Positions 44,771 through 53,111 of a DNA stretch of 64,000 nucleotides are shown piece after piece; position 1 is the first letter of the stretch; every line of letters starts with the position of its first letter. Both the position numbers and the translations under genes were made by a program. The notes below the pieces were generated by a model, which was given only the letters and a program-made list of their open reading frames with translations, was not told where the DNA came from and did no database searches. Source of the DNA: Castellaniella sp034674885 (lineage in GTDB: Bacteria; Pseudomonadota; Gammaproteobacteria; Burkholderiales; Burkholderiaceae_B). The DNA lies in NCBI RefSeq assembly GCF_034674885.1, contig NZ_JAUCDS010000008.1, positions 1-64,000 on the forward strand. The letters are read 5' to 3'.

Positions 44771-45041
44771 AGCGCCAGCTGCCTGTGCGGCAGTGAACGC
44801 GCTATCGCGCGGTCCTCCCAAGGTTCAGGTTTTCTCAGCTGCCTGTGCGGCAGTGAACTTGGCGAACTTGGCAAGATCGGCGGCGCGCTTTTTCTCAGCT
44901 GCCTGTGCGGCAGTGAACTTGTGATCGTCATCGAAACCCAGCCCACCTGGTTTCTCAGCTGCCTGTGCGGCAGTGAACAGGATGCGATGCTCATAATCCC
45001 ATCCATCGTTTTTCTCAGCTGCCGCACAGGCAGCTGAGAAA
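44771..45041 (-). CRISPR. Type I-F CRISPR array, left half (minus-strand orientation, 4 spacers)
   Basis: 28-bp repeats at 44771, 44831, 44891 and 44951, with the fifth merging into the chimeric repeat at 45011. Spacers are 32 bp (44799-44830, 44859-44890, 44919-44950, 44979-45010). In crRNA orientation the repeat starts GTTCACTGCCGCACAGGCAG and ends CTGAGAAA, the Csy4/Cas6f class with a stable hairpin and an 8-nt handle. The outermost repeat (44771) is degenerate in its handle end (GGCGCT), as expected at the leader-distal end, so this half reads leftwards. Confidence 0.95.
45011..45041. repeat. Palindromic chimeric repeat joining the two CRISPR arrays
   Basis: 31 bp made of two handle-side repeat halves: 13-base arm TTTCTCAGCTGCC, loop GCACA, and the exact complement of the arm. 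It serves as the last repeat of the left array (phase 45011) and the first of the right array (phase 45014). No GTTCACT half and no leader remain here. Confidence 0.95.
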
Positions 45042-45521
45042 ACACCCGCGAAACCCTGGCGCTGCTGCAGCACGTTCACTGCCGCACAGGCAGCTGAGAA
45101 AACAGAGATCGTGCCGGCCGTCTTTTTGATGAGGTTCACTGCCGCACAGGCAGCTGAGAAAAAGGGCAAGCGCTACAGCGTCGAGCACCTGCGGTTCACT
45201 GCCGCACAGGCAACTGAGAAAAGGTGCGGCGTGATGCCGCAGAAATAGATCGCGTTCACTGCCGCACAGGCAGCTGAGAAAGTCAGACCTAGCGGCGCTG
45301 TGTATGCGCAAGGGTTCACTGCCGCACAGGCAGCTGAGAAAGTTCCCCACATGGGTATCGGCCGGTATTTTTGGTTCACTGCCGCACAGGCAGCTGAGAA
45401 AGTCGCGTGGGCTGCCGAACGTGAAGAGCAGATGTTCACTGCCGCACAGGCAGCTGAGAAATGTAGATTGCAATGCGGTCATGGGCTGATTACGTTCACT
45501 GCCGCACAGGCAGCCGAAGGA
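45014..45521 (+). CRISPR. Type I-F CRISPR array, right half (plus-strand orientation, 8 spacers)
   Basis: After the chimeric repeat, 28-bp repeats start at 45074, 45134, 45194, 45254, 45314, 45374, 45434 and 45494, giving eight 32-bp spacers. The repeat at 45194 has one substitution (CAACTGAG). The last repeat (45494-45521) keeps its first 20 or so bases but its handle end is degenerate (CCGAAGGA), marking the leader-distal end. This half therefore reads rightwards, away from the left half. The twelve spacers of both halves are all different. Confidence 0.96.
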
Positions 45522-45529
45522 CCTAGAAA

Positions 45530-45842
45530 ATGATCAAAAACGGCATGCGCCCCGTACACCCCGGCGAAATCCTGCGCGAGGACTACCTGATCCCCCCTGG
45601 GGATGAGCGCCAATGCGCTGGCTCGTCATCTGCTCGTACCTGCTTCCCGCATCAACGACATTCTGCTCGAACGACGCGGCGTCACAGCCGACACGGCACT
45701 GCGGCTAAGCCGCTATTTCGGCTGCGACGCGCAGTCCTGGCTGAATCTCCAGACGGCCTTCGACCTGCGCACAGCAGAACTCAACCCCGAACTACAAACG
45801 GCACTGGAATCGCTACACCCCATGGAACCAGTCCCCGCATAG
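45530..45842 (+). pseudogene. Frameshifted HigA-like antitoxin gene
   Basis: Frame 1 encodes MIKNGMRPVHPGEILREDYL, the typical N-terminus of HigA/VapI-family HTH antitoxins. The rest (MSANALARHLLVPASRINDI, then RRGVTADTALRLSRYFG and a C-terminal tail ending EPVPA) continues in another frame from 45603. A run of six C at about 45592-45597 explains it: five C would give LIPLGMSANALA, as in intact relatives. No higB-like toxin is adjacent. Its AAGGAC ribosome site overlaps the last degenerate CRISPR repeat, and its end lies 33 bp from the cas2-3 stop on the other strand, so it fills the place where csy1-4 would be expected. Confidence 0.82.
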
Positions 45843-45875
45843 CGGCAAGGCAAGCCCAGCATTCACTGTTCACTT

Positions 45876-48800
45876 TCACGCCTTCACTGCAAACCCCAAG
45901 GCTGGATGCCAGCGCCAGCCTCCCTCACTGGCCGGCAGCATGACACGCGTGTACCTCAGGACGAATACTTCCAGGGGTAAACCGAGATCCTCGGCCTGGC
46001 TTTCAATACCGCTTTTCCAATCCTCGTCCTTGCTCCAGCGGCTGATCCCTTCGCCCTGAACATCGGTTTCCGGTACCTGCCAGCACTGGCTGGCACCGAT
46101 CGGGACATAGAGTTCCTGGAACTTGCGCTCCCCCTCCTCCACCCGGCATAGGCGAGGCACCTCATCCTCGTCCAGTTTCCAAACCACCTCCACATCGGGA
46201 CGCGGCTGATGCCGGAATGGCTGCCCCTGTTGCAAAAAGGCGGTCAGCCGCGCATGCGCACGCAGCCAAAAGCTCGTGGCATTCAGTCGACGCGCAGGCT
46301 CAGGTGGCAGCATCTGAAACGCCATCCGGACATGTTCCAAGTCGACCAAATTACCGGCGGGCTGGCGATCCGATTCAGCGCGGGCGACGATGCGCAGCTG
46401 CGCATCGACGGGCATACACTGCTCGCCATTCAACCAGGGCGCCAGCAGCGCAATCAGGCTGTGCGGCTGCAAAGGACAATCCGGACTTTCGAAGCCCGGC
46501 CGGCAAAAGGCCGGCTGCCCCGGTTGCTCAAAATGCTTCAGATTGCTGTCGCACACCAGCACATTGGGTTGCAACGCGACCTTGTCGCGACGATGACGCC
46601 ACACTCGCCCCGCAAGCTGGATCAATGAACGCATCGAAGAAGGTTCAACCACGGCCCAGTCATAATCATGATCTCGCCCGACCTCGGTCACAGGAGATCC
46701 CAGCACCACAAACAACTGATCCCTGGACTCCACTGCATCGATGCGCCGGCGCACATCGGGCAGGTTGAACACTGTGCCCTCCAGCCGCCGGTCCAGTGCC
46801 ATATCCAACTGATTTTCGATCCGGGACCGCAGGCACAGCGGGAACTGGGAATGATAAACACACAGGTGAATGTGCACCCCCGGGGGCGCTCCCAGGTGGA
46901 ACAAGGCCAATGCCACGTCGAACAGCGGATTGATATTCGCCATGCGAATCAAGCCGAAGCTGACGCGCTTGCCACTGTGTGGATCCTCGGCACCGTGCTG
47001 GGCATGCAGGCGCAAAGCGGCATCCCGGAGAATGCCAGCGAAAGCGGCTCTTCGATCCGCCTCACTCATTGCCCGCAAGGTTCCGGGCAATGGAAACAAA
47101 CCCGCCAGACGCCGTACTGCCTGCTCCCCCAACCGTTGCGCGCGTTTCTCCGCGAACATCTGGTGCGCCTGATCGAATTGCCCGGCGTCCGGGCAATCCG
47201 CATGCATCTGCGCAAACTCGTCGATCCAGAGACAGCAGACAGCGGGCGCATCCGATGGCCGAACGCCACGATTTCGCTGAAACCAGCGGCGCCCCTCCAG
47301 ATAGGCCGCAAACAACCCCTGGACCAGAGCAGGCGGCAAGGTTGCCGAAGACACCAGGACGCGTGCGCCCAGCAGGCCAGCCCAATGCACTAGGCGCGTC
47401 AAAGCCGGCAGGTCGGACAGATCAAAATCGTCCGGTTCGTCCAGCACCAGATCCCCCGTCATCAGGCGCAGCATGGGCACGATCTGGCGGCCGCCACGCA
47501 GGCCCTCCGTGGCCGGAGTCAGATGATCGACCGTGCAGACCAGCAAAGGCGCCGCCAGGAAGCGGCGAACCCCAGCCTCGTGCCCCAGATGATCCAGCAC
47601 CGGATGCTGGTCATTGCCCTCGTAGACGATGTGAGTGGTCTCGTCCAGCAAAGATTGCCGGGAGGCAGAACCACTGTCTTCAGCCAATCGCGCGTAATAC
47701 TCGAACAATTCTCGGTTCGCGACGCCCCCTACCCGAATGGCCAGTTCGTCATCCGACAGGCCCAGATCCTTTTGAAAGCTACGGCCCGTTTGCAGGGTCA
47801 GTGTCCGCAAACCGATCGCGAATGCGCAGCGTAGACCCAGCGCGGGGTCGGCCAGCGCGTTCATGATCCGAGCGTTCCCCAAGGTCTTGCCGCACCCAGT
47901 CGATGCCATATTGACGATGAAAGCCCCCTGCTCCGCCGCACGCTGGCGCACGCCTGCAGTCAGATCAGCCGCCTTGTCCTGCCAGCGGAACGCAACATTC
48001 GCGCTGCGTTTTTTTAGTCCGCGATGACCGATCAAGTGGCTCAGATCCCTTGTCAGAATTGGCAGCGAATGCACGATCCGGCCCGCATGCAACTCTACGC
48101 CCAGCAAATGCTCGTCCAAGGGCTGCAGCAGCGCGCCAGTCTCGCGCCGTGTATTGGCGTACAACGGAAAATCCTTCTCCCCCCTCGTCCGATCCTCTGC
48201 CGCCTCCAGGCTAGAGTAATGGTGATCCCCCAACATCAGCGCAAGGCGCGACACATGCATGATGAACGGGTCGCTCAGACAGTCTCCAATCGTCGACAGA
48301 TCCTGCAATAAACTTCGCGCGATACGCGCCGCCCGCTTGCGCCACTGCACAGTCCGCACCGGCAGCCCCTCGGGGAATTTCCAGTACGGATCAAGCTTGC
48401 TTTTGGAGAGCCTAAGTTCCCCCCACGGCTCGTTCCAATCCGCGTCGATCTGGCTCAATACGGCATCCAGGCTCTGGCCTTTCAGCCCCCTGGGTGACCG
48501 GCCATGCCACAACGTAGTCGACTCAAGCGATTCTGTCGGGCTATACGGCAAGGCGGGCAAACGGTGATGCGTCAGCACCAGCCAGGCCACCGCCTGAGCC
48601 AAGGGAGGCAACCCCATGCCAGACGGGGCGAACGGTTTGTTGTCGCGCGCAGCCGGATCCACACCATCCCGCAGCAGACGACCTTTCTTATGATCCAGCC
48701 ACGGAGCCTGGAACCGAAGCCCATCCACACCGTCCCCACCGCCTTCGACCAGACGCTGCAGCCAGGCGGCGTCATCATCCTGGCCCACGAAGGCCTGAAA

Positions 48801-49268
48801 CAATCGCACCGAAACCCATTCATGACGGTAGCGGTTCTTCTCCCGAGGCGAGCCAGGTTGCAGGCGATCCTGAAAGGACTGGGTTGCCTTGCCCAGGTCG
48901 TGCAATAGCGCGGCCAATGCGGCGAGCCGACGGATCGTCCTCAAGCTGTGCCAGTCGTTCTCGTCATCGCGCCGCAGCACATCGCCGGCAGTCGTATTCG
49001 TCGGCACAGCGCCTTCAGCATTGAACTGTCGTGCATCGCCCACGATCCACAGCAATTCACTATGGTCCCGACCCCTGATCCAGTGACAGGCGACCGCGGT
49101 GTTTTTGCGTGCTGTCTGGCGCAGCAATTTTCGCAAAGTTGCCAGTCCTGCCTGAGTGATGGCGGTCTGCCACGTCCGCTCCCCCCGTCTCTCGGCAAAC
49201 TGATCCAGAATCCGGCGCGTTTCCACTAACGCCCGTTTGCTGCACTGGGACACCAGCAGCACGTTCAC
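45876..49268 (-). CDS. cas3: Type I-F Cas2-Cas3 fusion nuclease/helicase
   Basis: 1130 aa, the usual size of type I-F Cas2-3. A Cas2-like domain is at the N-terminus (MNVLLVSQCSKRALVETRRI). The HD nuclease follows, with LLHDLGK at about 121-127. The superfamily 2 helicase has Walker A in STGCGKTLG (about 455), the DEAD-box variant LVLDEPDDFD (about 609) and SSATLPP (about 636). No frameshift or premature stop is seen. It degrades Cascade-bound targets and, with Cas1, forms the spacer-acquisition complex. Its start overlaps the cas1 stop by 4 bp. Remarkably, no csy1 follows. Confidence 0.96.
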   Translation of the reverse strand: MNVLLVSQCSKRALVETRRILDQFAERRGERTWQTAITQAGLATLRKLLRQTARKNTAVACHWIRGRDHSELLWIVGDARQFNAEGAVPTNTTAGDVLRRDDENDWHSLRTIRRLAALAALLHDLGKATQSFQDRLQPGSPREKNRYRHEWVSVRLFQAFVGQDDDAAWLQRLVEGGGDGVDGLRFQAPWLDHKKGRLLRDGVDPAARDNKPFAPSGMGLPPLAQAVAWLVLTHHRLPALPYSPTESLESTTLWHGRSPRGLKGQSLDAVLSQIDADWNEPWGELRLSKSKLDPYWKFPEGLPVRTVQWRKRAARIARSLLQDLSTIGDCLSDPFIMHVSRLALMLGDHHYSSLEAAEDRTRGEKDFPLYANTRRETGALLQPLDEHLLGVELHAGRIVHSLPILTRDLSHLIGHRGLKKRSANVAFRWQDKAADLTAGVRQRAAEQGAFIVNMASTGCGKTLGNARIMNALADPALGLRCAFAIGLRTLTLQTGRSFQKDLGLSDDELAIRVGGVANRELFEYYARLAEDSGSASRQSLLDETTHIVYEGNDQHPVLDHLGHEAGVRRFLAAPLLVCTVDHLTPATEGLRGGRQIVPMLRLMTGDLVLDEPDDFDLSDLPALTRLVHWAGLLGARVLVSSATLPPALVQGLFAAYLEGRRWFQRNRGVRPSDAPAVCCLWIDEFAQMHADCPDAGQFDQAHQMFAEKRAQRLGEQAVRRLAGLFPLPGTLRAMSEADRRAAFAGILRDAALRLHAQHGAEDPHSGKRVSFGLIRMANINPLFDVALALFHLGAPPGVHIHLCVYHSQFPLCLRSRIENQLDMALDRRLEGTVFNLPDVRRRIDAVESRDQLFVVLGSPVTEVGRDHDYDWAVVEPSSMRSLIQLAGRVWRHRRDKVALQPNVLVCDSNLKHFEQPGQPAFCRPGFESPDCPLQPHSLIALLAPWLNGEQCMPVDAQLRIVARAESDRQPAGNLVDLEHVRMAFQMLPPEPARRLNATSFWLRAHARLTAFLQQGQPFRHQPRPDVEVVWKLDEDEVPRLCRVEEGERKFQELYVPIGASQCWQVPETDVQGEGISRWSKDEDWKSGIESQAEDLGLPLEVFVLRYTRVMLPASEGGWRWHPALGFAVKA

Positions 49269-50269
49269 ATGCTTTCCTTTTGACTCGGTGGATCCGTAGG
49301 CGCACGGCTGGCAGTGCTCACGGCAATATCTTTGGCCGTATCAATCATGAAGTCCAGGGATTCGCTGCGGGTCAGCGCCTCGATGCAGTTCCGGCGAAAC
49401 TGCTGCTCATCATCGCCCCGCATGGCGGACAGAAAGGCTTGGGGCAAGATGCAGGCGTCTTTGGCCAAATCCGCCACGTCGAAGACCAGGCCGCCACGAC
49501 GTGTCTTGCCATGCAAAACGGCCAGACCATGAGGCAGACCCAAGACCCAACAGGCAGTTGCCCCGAGGCCATAGGCGAGATAATTGCCGTGATCCAAAAA
49601 ACGGTTGGCGGGATCGGTGCTGGATCCCCGCCTGGCCCGTGTGAAATCCCCATAGCCCACGGTATCAACAGCCGTCTTGAACAAGGCCTTGGTCAACCGG
49701 GCTTCCTCTGTCAACAGATCAACCGTATTCCCAGCCTGACCGACTCGCGACAAACTCTGTTCCAATAATGCGTCAAGCCGCGCGCCATCGACCTGAAAAC
49801 CGGCGTCCGTAAGAGCTGCCTGCCGCCATTCCCGATTCAGGTGCTGAAGGCGGGCCCTCTGCAGCGACTTCGCCGCCACCAACCTCAGATCGTCGTCAAA
49901 CCAGAACCGCACCCACGCCTGCAGGTATTCCGTCGGACGATACTCGCTCTGAGGACTGAGCCAGGCCACTTCCACATCGACCTCGTTCGCGGAAAACAGG
50001 GGAGTTCCACCACCCCCGCTGAAACCCACCAGAACACCAGCCTTCGCCAATTCCCGCATGGCCGCCTGAGTGATCGACGTCCCTGTGCCCAACAAGATGC
50101 TGGTGGTATTGGCAATAGGAATGTTCCAGTACAGCGAGCGCTTGCCCGCATCCGTCACATATTCCACCCGGCCACCATTGACCAGCACCCGGCAATGTTC
50201 CAGATAGTAGATATTGGCCCGCTTGGAGTGCAGGATCGTCTTGAGATCCGAGGCAGCGATATCATCCAT
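49265..50269 (-). CDS. cas1: Type I-F Cas1 integrase
   Basis: 334 aa, typical for Cas1 of subtype I-F. The conserved Glu is in LLTEEARLTKALFK (about 190), His in LHGKTRRGG (about 254) and Asp in LVFDVADLAKDA (about 265), all present. The N-terminal SKRANIYYLEHCRVLVNGGRVEYV is subtype I-F-like. With the Cas2 part of Cas2-3 it inserts new spacers at the leader end of the array. ATG 50269 has no clear Shine-Dalgarno. It is divergent from mutS; the 157-bp gap should hold both promoters. Confidence 0.96.
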   Translation of the reverse strand: MDDIAASDLKTILHSKRANIYYLEHCRVLVNGGRVEYVTDAGKRSLYWNIPIANTTSILLGTGTSITQAAMRELAKAGVLVGFSGGGGTPLFSANEVDVEVAWLSPQSEYRPTEYLQAWVRFWFDDDLRLVAAKSLQRARLQHLNREWRQAALTDAGFQVDGARLDALLEQSLSRVGQAGNTVDLLTEEARLTKALFKTAVDTVGYGDFTRARRGSSTDPANRFLDHGNYLAYGLGATACWVLGLPHGLAVLHGKTRRGGLVFDVADLAKDACILPQAFLSAMRGDDEQQFRRNCIEALTRSESLDFMIDTAKDIAVSTASRAPTDPPSQKESM

Positions 50270-50426
50270 GTGTATTTATGTAACACAAATCCACGGCAAG
50301 TACAGCTTTCGGCTTGCACTTGAAAGCGGGTATTGCTCAAAGGGTACTTCGCCCCAACACCCCCACCCCCACATTGAACGATAATACCCCCTGCCCCTCC
50401 CACCTCAAGCAGACCGATTCCCCCGC

Positions 50427-53021
50427 ATGACCACCCCCGATCTCTCCGGCCACACCCCCATGATGCAGCAATATCTACAGCTGAAAGCCCAGGCGGGCTC
50501 GCACCTGCTGTTCTATCGCATGGGGGACTTCTACGAGATGTTCTACGACGATGCGGAACGCGGGGCGCGGCTGCTGAACCTGACGCTGACCAAGCGCGGC
50601 ACATCCAACGGCTCGCCGATTCCGATGGCGGGGGTGCCACATCACGCCATGGAAGGCTATCTGGCGCGGCTGGTGGCGCTGGGCGAATCCATTGCCATCT
50701 GCGAACAGGTGGGCGATCCGGCGGCCAGCAAGGGGCCGGTGGAACGCAAGATCGTGCGGGTGGTGACGCCGGGCACGCTGACCGACGAGGCCCTGCTGCC
50801 GGCCCGCGAAGACCGGGTGATCGCGGCCTGGGTGACGGGCCGCAACCGGCACAAGGACAGCATCGGGCTGGCCTGGATGAACCTGGCCAATGGGGAATTC
50901 AAGACCTGCGAATGCGCGCCGGAACTGCTGGATACGGAACTGGGGCGCATCGCGCCGGCCGAGCTGGTCTGCGCGGAACAGGCGGACGTGCAGGCGCTGG
51001 AAGCGTCCGGGCTGGAATCGGCGATCAGCCGGGTGCCGGACTGGCATTTTGAATCGGATGGCGCGCGCGATACGCTGCTGCGCCACTTCGGGGTGGCGGA
51101 CGTGGGGGCCTTCGGGCTGGACCACCTGCCGCTGGCAATGTGCGCGGCAGGCGCCCTGTTACGCTATGTGGGCGCCACCCAGGCGCAGACACTCAGCCAC
51201 GTCCACAGTCTGGCGGTGGACGCCGGCGGTGACTACGTGGTGCTGGATCCGGCCACGCGGCGCAATCTGGAAATCACCGACACGCTGAACGGGGGCGAAG
51301 GGCCGACCTTGTTCAGCACACTGGACCATGCCCGCACGCCCATGGGCAGCCGCCAGCTGCGGCGCTGGCTGCAGGCGCCGCTGCGCGACAATCCGCAGGC
51401 GCAGGCCCGGCAGGATGCCATCACGCAACTGCTGCAGGCCGCCGATTCGGACCGTGCGCTGCTGACCCTGCGAGACGGCCTGCGCGCCCTGCCCGATCTG
51501 GAACGCATGGCCACCCGGCTGGCGCTGGGCACGATCCGGCCGCGCGAACTGGCCAGCCTGCGCGACGCGCTGGGGACGCTGGAACCGCTGGCCGCCACCG
51601 CCCAGGCCGATTTCCAGGCTGCCGGGCTGCTGGCCGACAGCCTGCGGGCGATCCCGGTGGACGCGGCGCTGGCCACCCTGCTGACGCGGGCCATCGCCCC
51701 CGAACCGGCGCTGATGATCCGCGATGGCGGCGTGATCGCCGCAGGCTACGACGAGGAACTCGACACCCTGCGCCAACTGGCGGGCGATAACGGCGCCTTC
51801 CTGGTGGAGATGGAAACCCGCGAACGCGAACGCACCGGCATCGCCAATCTGCGGGTGGAATACAACCGGGTGCACGGCTTTTTCATCGAGGTCACGCGCG
51901 GCCAGGCAGACAAGGTCCCTGACGACTACCGCCGCCGCCAGACGCTGAAGAACGTCGAACGCTACATCACGCCCGAACTGAAGGCCTGGGAAGACAAGGT
52001 CCTGTCGGCCCGCGAACGCGGCCTGGCCCGCGAGAAACTGCTGTTCGACCAGATGCTGGCGCAGGTGGCCGAACACGCGGCTGCCTTGGCGGCCAGCGCC
52101 GCCGCCCTGGCCCGCATCGATGCGCTGGCGTCGCTGGCGCACCATGCCCGCCGCCACGGCTGGGTCGCCCCCGAATTGTGCGATGACATCTGCCTGGACA
52201 TCCAGGCGGGCCGCCATCCGGTGGTGGAACACAGCATCGAGACGTTCACGCCCAATGACTGCCTGATGCACGACGAACGTCGCATGTTGCTGGTCACCGG
52301 GCCGAACATGGGCGGCAAATCCACGTACATGCGCCAGGTGGCGCTGATCGCGCTGCTGGCCCGCATGGGCAGCTACGTGCCGGCCCGCCATGCCCGCATC
52401 GGGCCGATCGACCGCATTTTCACGCGGATCGGGGCGGCCGACGACCTGGCGGGCGGGCGCTCGACCTTCATGATGGAAATGATGGAAGCCGGCGTCATCC
52501 TGGCGGCCGCCACGCCGCACAGCCTGGTGCTGATGGACGAAATCGGCCGAGGCACATCCACCTACGACGGGTTGGCGCTGGCCTGGGCCATCGCCCACCG
52601 CCTGCTGACGCACAACCGGGCGCTGACGCTGTTCGCCACCCACTATTTCGAGATCACCCGGCTGCCGGAAAAGACCCACGGTGTCAGCAATGTGCACCTG
52701 GCCGCAGCCGACGCCCCCGACGGCGTGGTGTTCCTGCATGAGGTGCGCCCCGGCCCCGCCAGCCAGAGCTACGGCCTGCACGTGGCGCAGCGCGCGGGGA
52801 TACCGCCCGTGGTGATCCGCCACGCCCGCAAGGAACTGGCTGAACTCGAGGCCCGCAACCGCGCTGAATCACAGATGTCATTGTTCATCCAGCAGACCGA
52901 GGCGGAAGACCGCGATCCGGACGCCCCGCTGAAAACGGCCTTGCAGGCCCTGGATCCGGACACGCTCAGCCCGCGCGAGGCACTGCAGCTGCTCTACCAA
53001 TTGCGCCGCGATTTTCTTTGA
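50427..53021 (+). CDS. mutS: DNA mismatch repair protein MutS
   Basis: 864 aa, full length. The mismatch-binding Phe motif is in LLFYRMGDFYEMF (about 30-42), the clamp and lever regions are in the middle, and the ATPase has Walker A TGPNMGGKST (about 625), Walker B LVLMDEIGRGTSTYDG and FATHYFEIT. The C-terminal helix-turn-helix ends LLYQLRRDFL. It recognises base mismatches and recruits MutL (not in this window). It stands alone between cas1 and the cupin gene. Confidence 0.98.
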   Translation: MTTPDLSGHTPMMQQYLQLKAQAGSHLLFYRMGDFYEMFYDDAERGARLLNLTLTKRGTSNGSPIPMAGVPHHAMEGYLARLVALGESIAICEQVGDPAASKGPVERKIVRVVTPGTLTDEALLPAREDRVIAAWVTGRNRHKDSIGLAWMNLANGEFKTCECAPELLDTELGRIAPAELVCAEQADVQALEASGLESAISRVPDWHFESDGARDTLLRHFGVADVGAFGLDHLPLAMCAAGALLRYVGATQAQTLSHVHSLAVDAGGDYVVLDPATRRNLEITDTLNGGEGPTLFSTLDHARTPMGSRQLRRWLQAPLRDNPQAQARQDAITQLLQAADSDRALLTLRDGLRALPDLERMATRLALGTIRPRELASLRDALGTLEPLAATAQADFQAAGLLADSLRAIPVDAALATLLTRAIAPEPALMIRDGGVIAAGYDEELDTLRQLAGDNGAFLVEMETRERERTGIANLRVEYNRVHGFFIEVTRGQADKVPDDYRRRQTLKNVERYITPELKAWEDKVLSARERGLAREKLLFDQMLAQVAEHAAALAASAAALARIDALASLAHHARRHGWVAPELCDDICLDIQAGRHPVVEHSIETFTPNDCLMHDERRMLLVTGPNMGGKSTYMRQVALIALLARMGSYVPARHARIGPIDRIFTRIGAADDLAGGRSTFMMEMMEAGVILAAATPHSLVLMDEIGRGTSTYDGLALAWAIAHRLLTHNRALTLFATHYFEITRLPEKTHGVSNVHLAAADAPDGVVFLHEVRPGPASQSYGLHVAQRAGIPPVVIRHARKELAELEARNRAESQMSLFIQQTEAEDRDPDAPLKTALQALDPDTLSPREALQLLYQLRRDFL

Positions 53022-53111
53022 TTTTCAGCGGCGACCCCCTACACTGATTCCACCCGATCACCCCGTGGCGGCGTCCCGACGTCACCACGGGTCCTGCCAG
53101 GACACACCGCC

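Noticed and set aside
44573..44821. Small minus-strand frames between the REC-GGDEF-EAL gene and the array
   Set aside because: They run into CRISPR repeats and match nothing I recognise.
45015..45482. Minus-strand frame with repeated LSCLCGSE peptides
   Set aside because: It is a translation of the CRISPR repeats, not a gene.
45530..45842. CRISPR-guarding toxin-antitoxin (CreTA-like) module
   Set aside because: CreTA is an RNA pair controlled by Cascade; here there is a protein-coding antitoxin fragment, no toxin and no Cascade.
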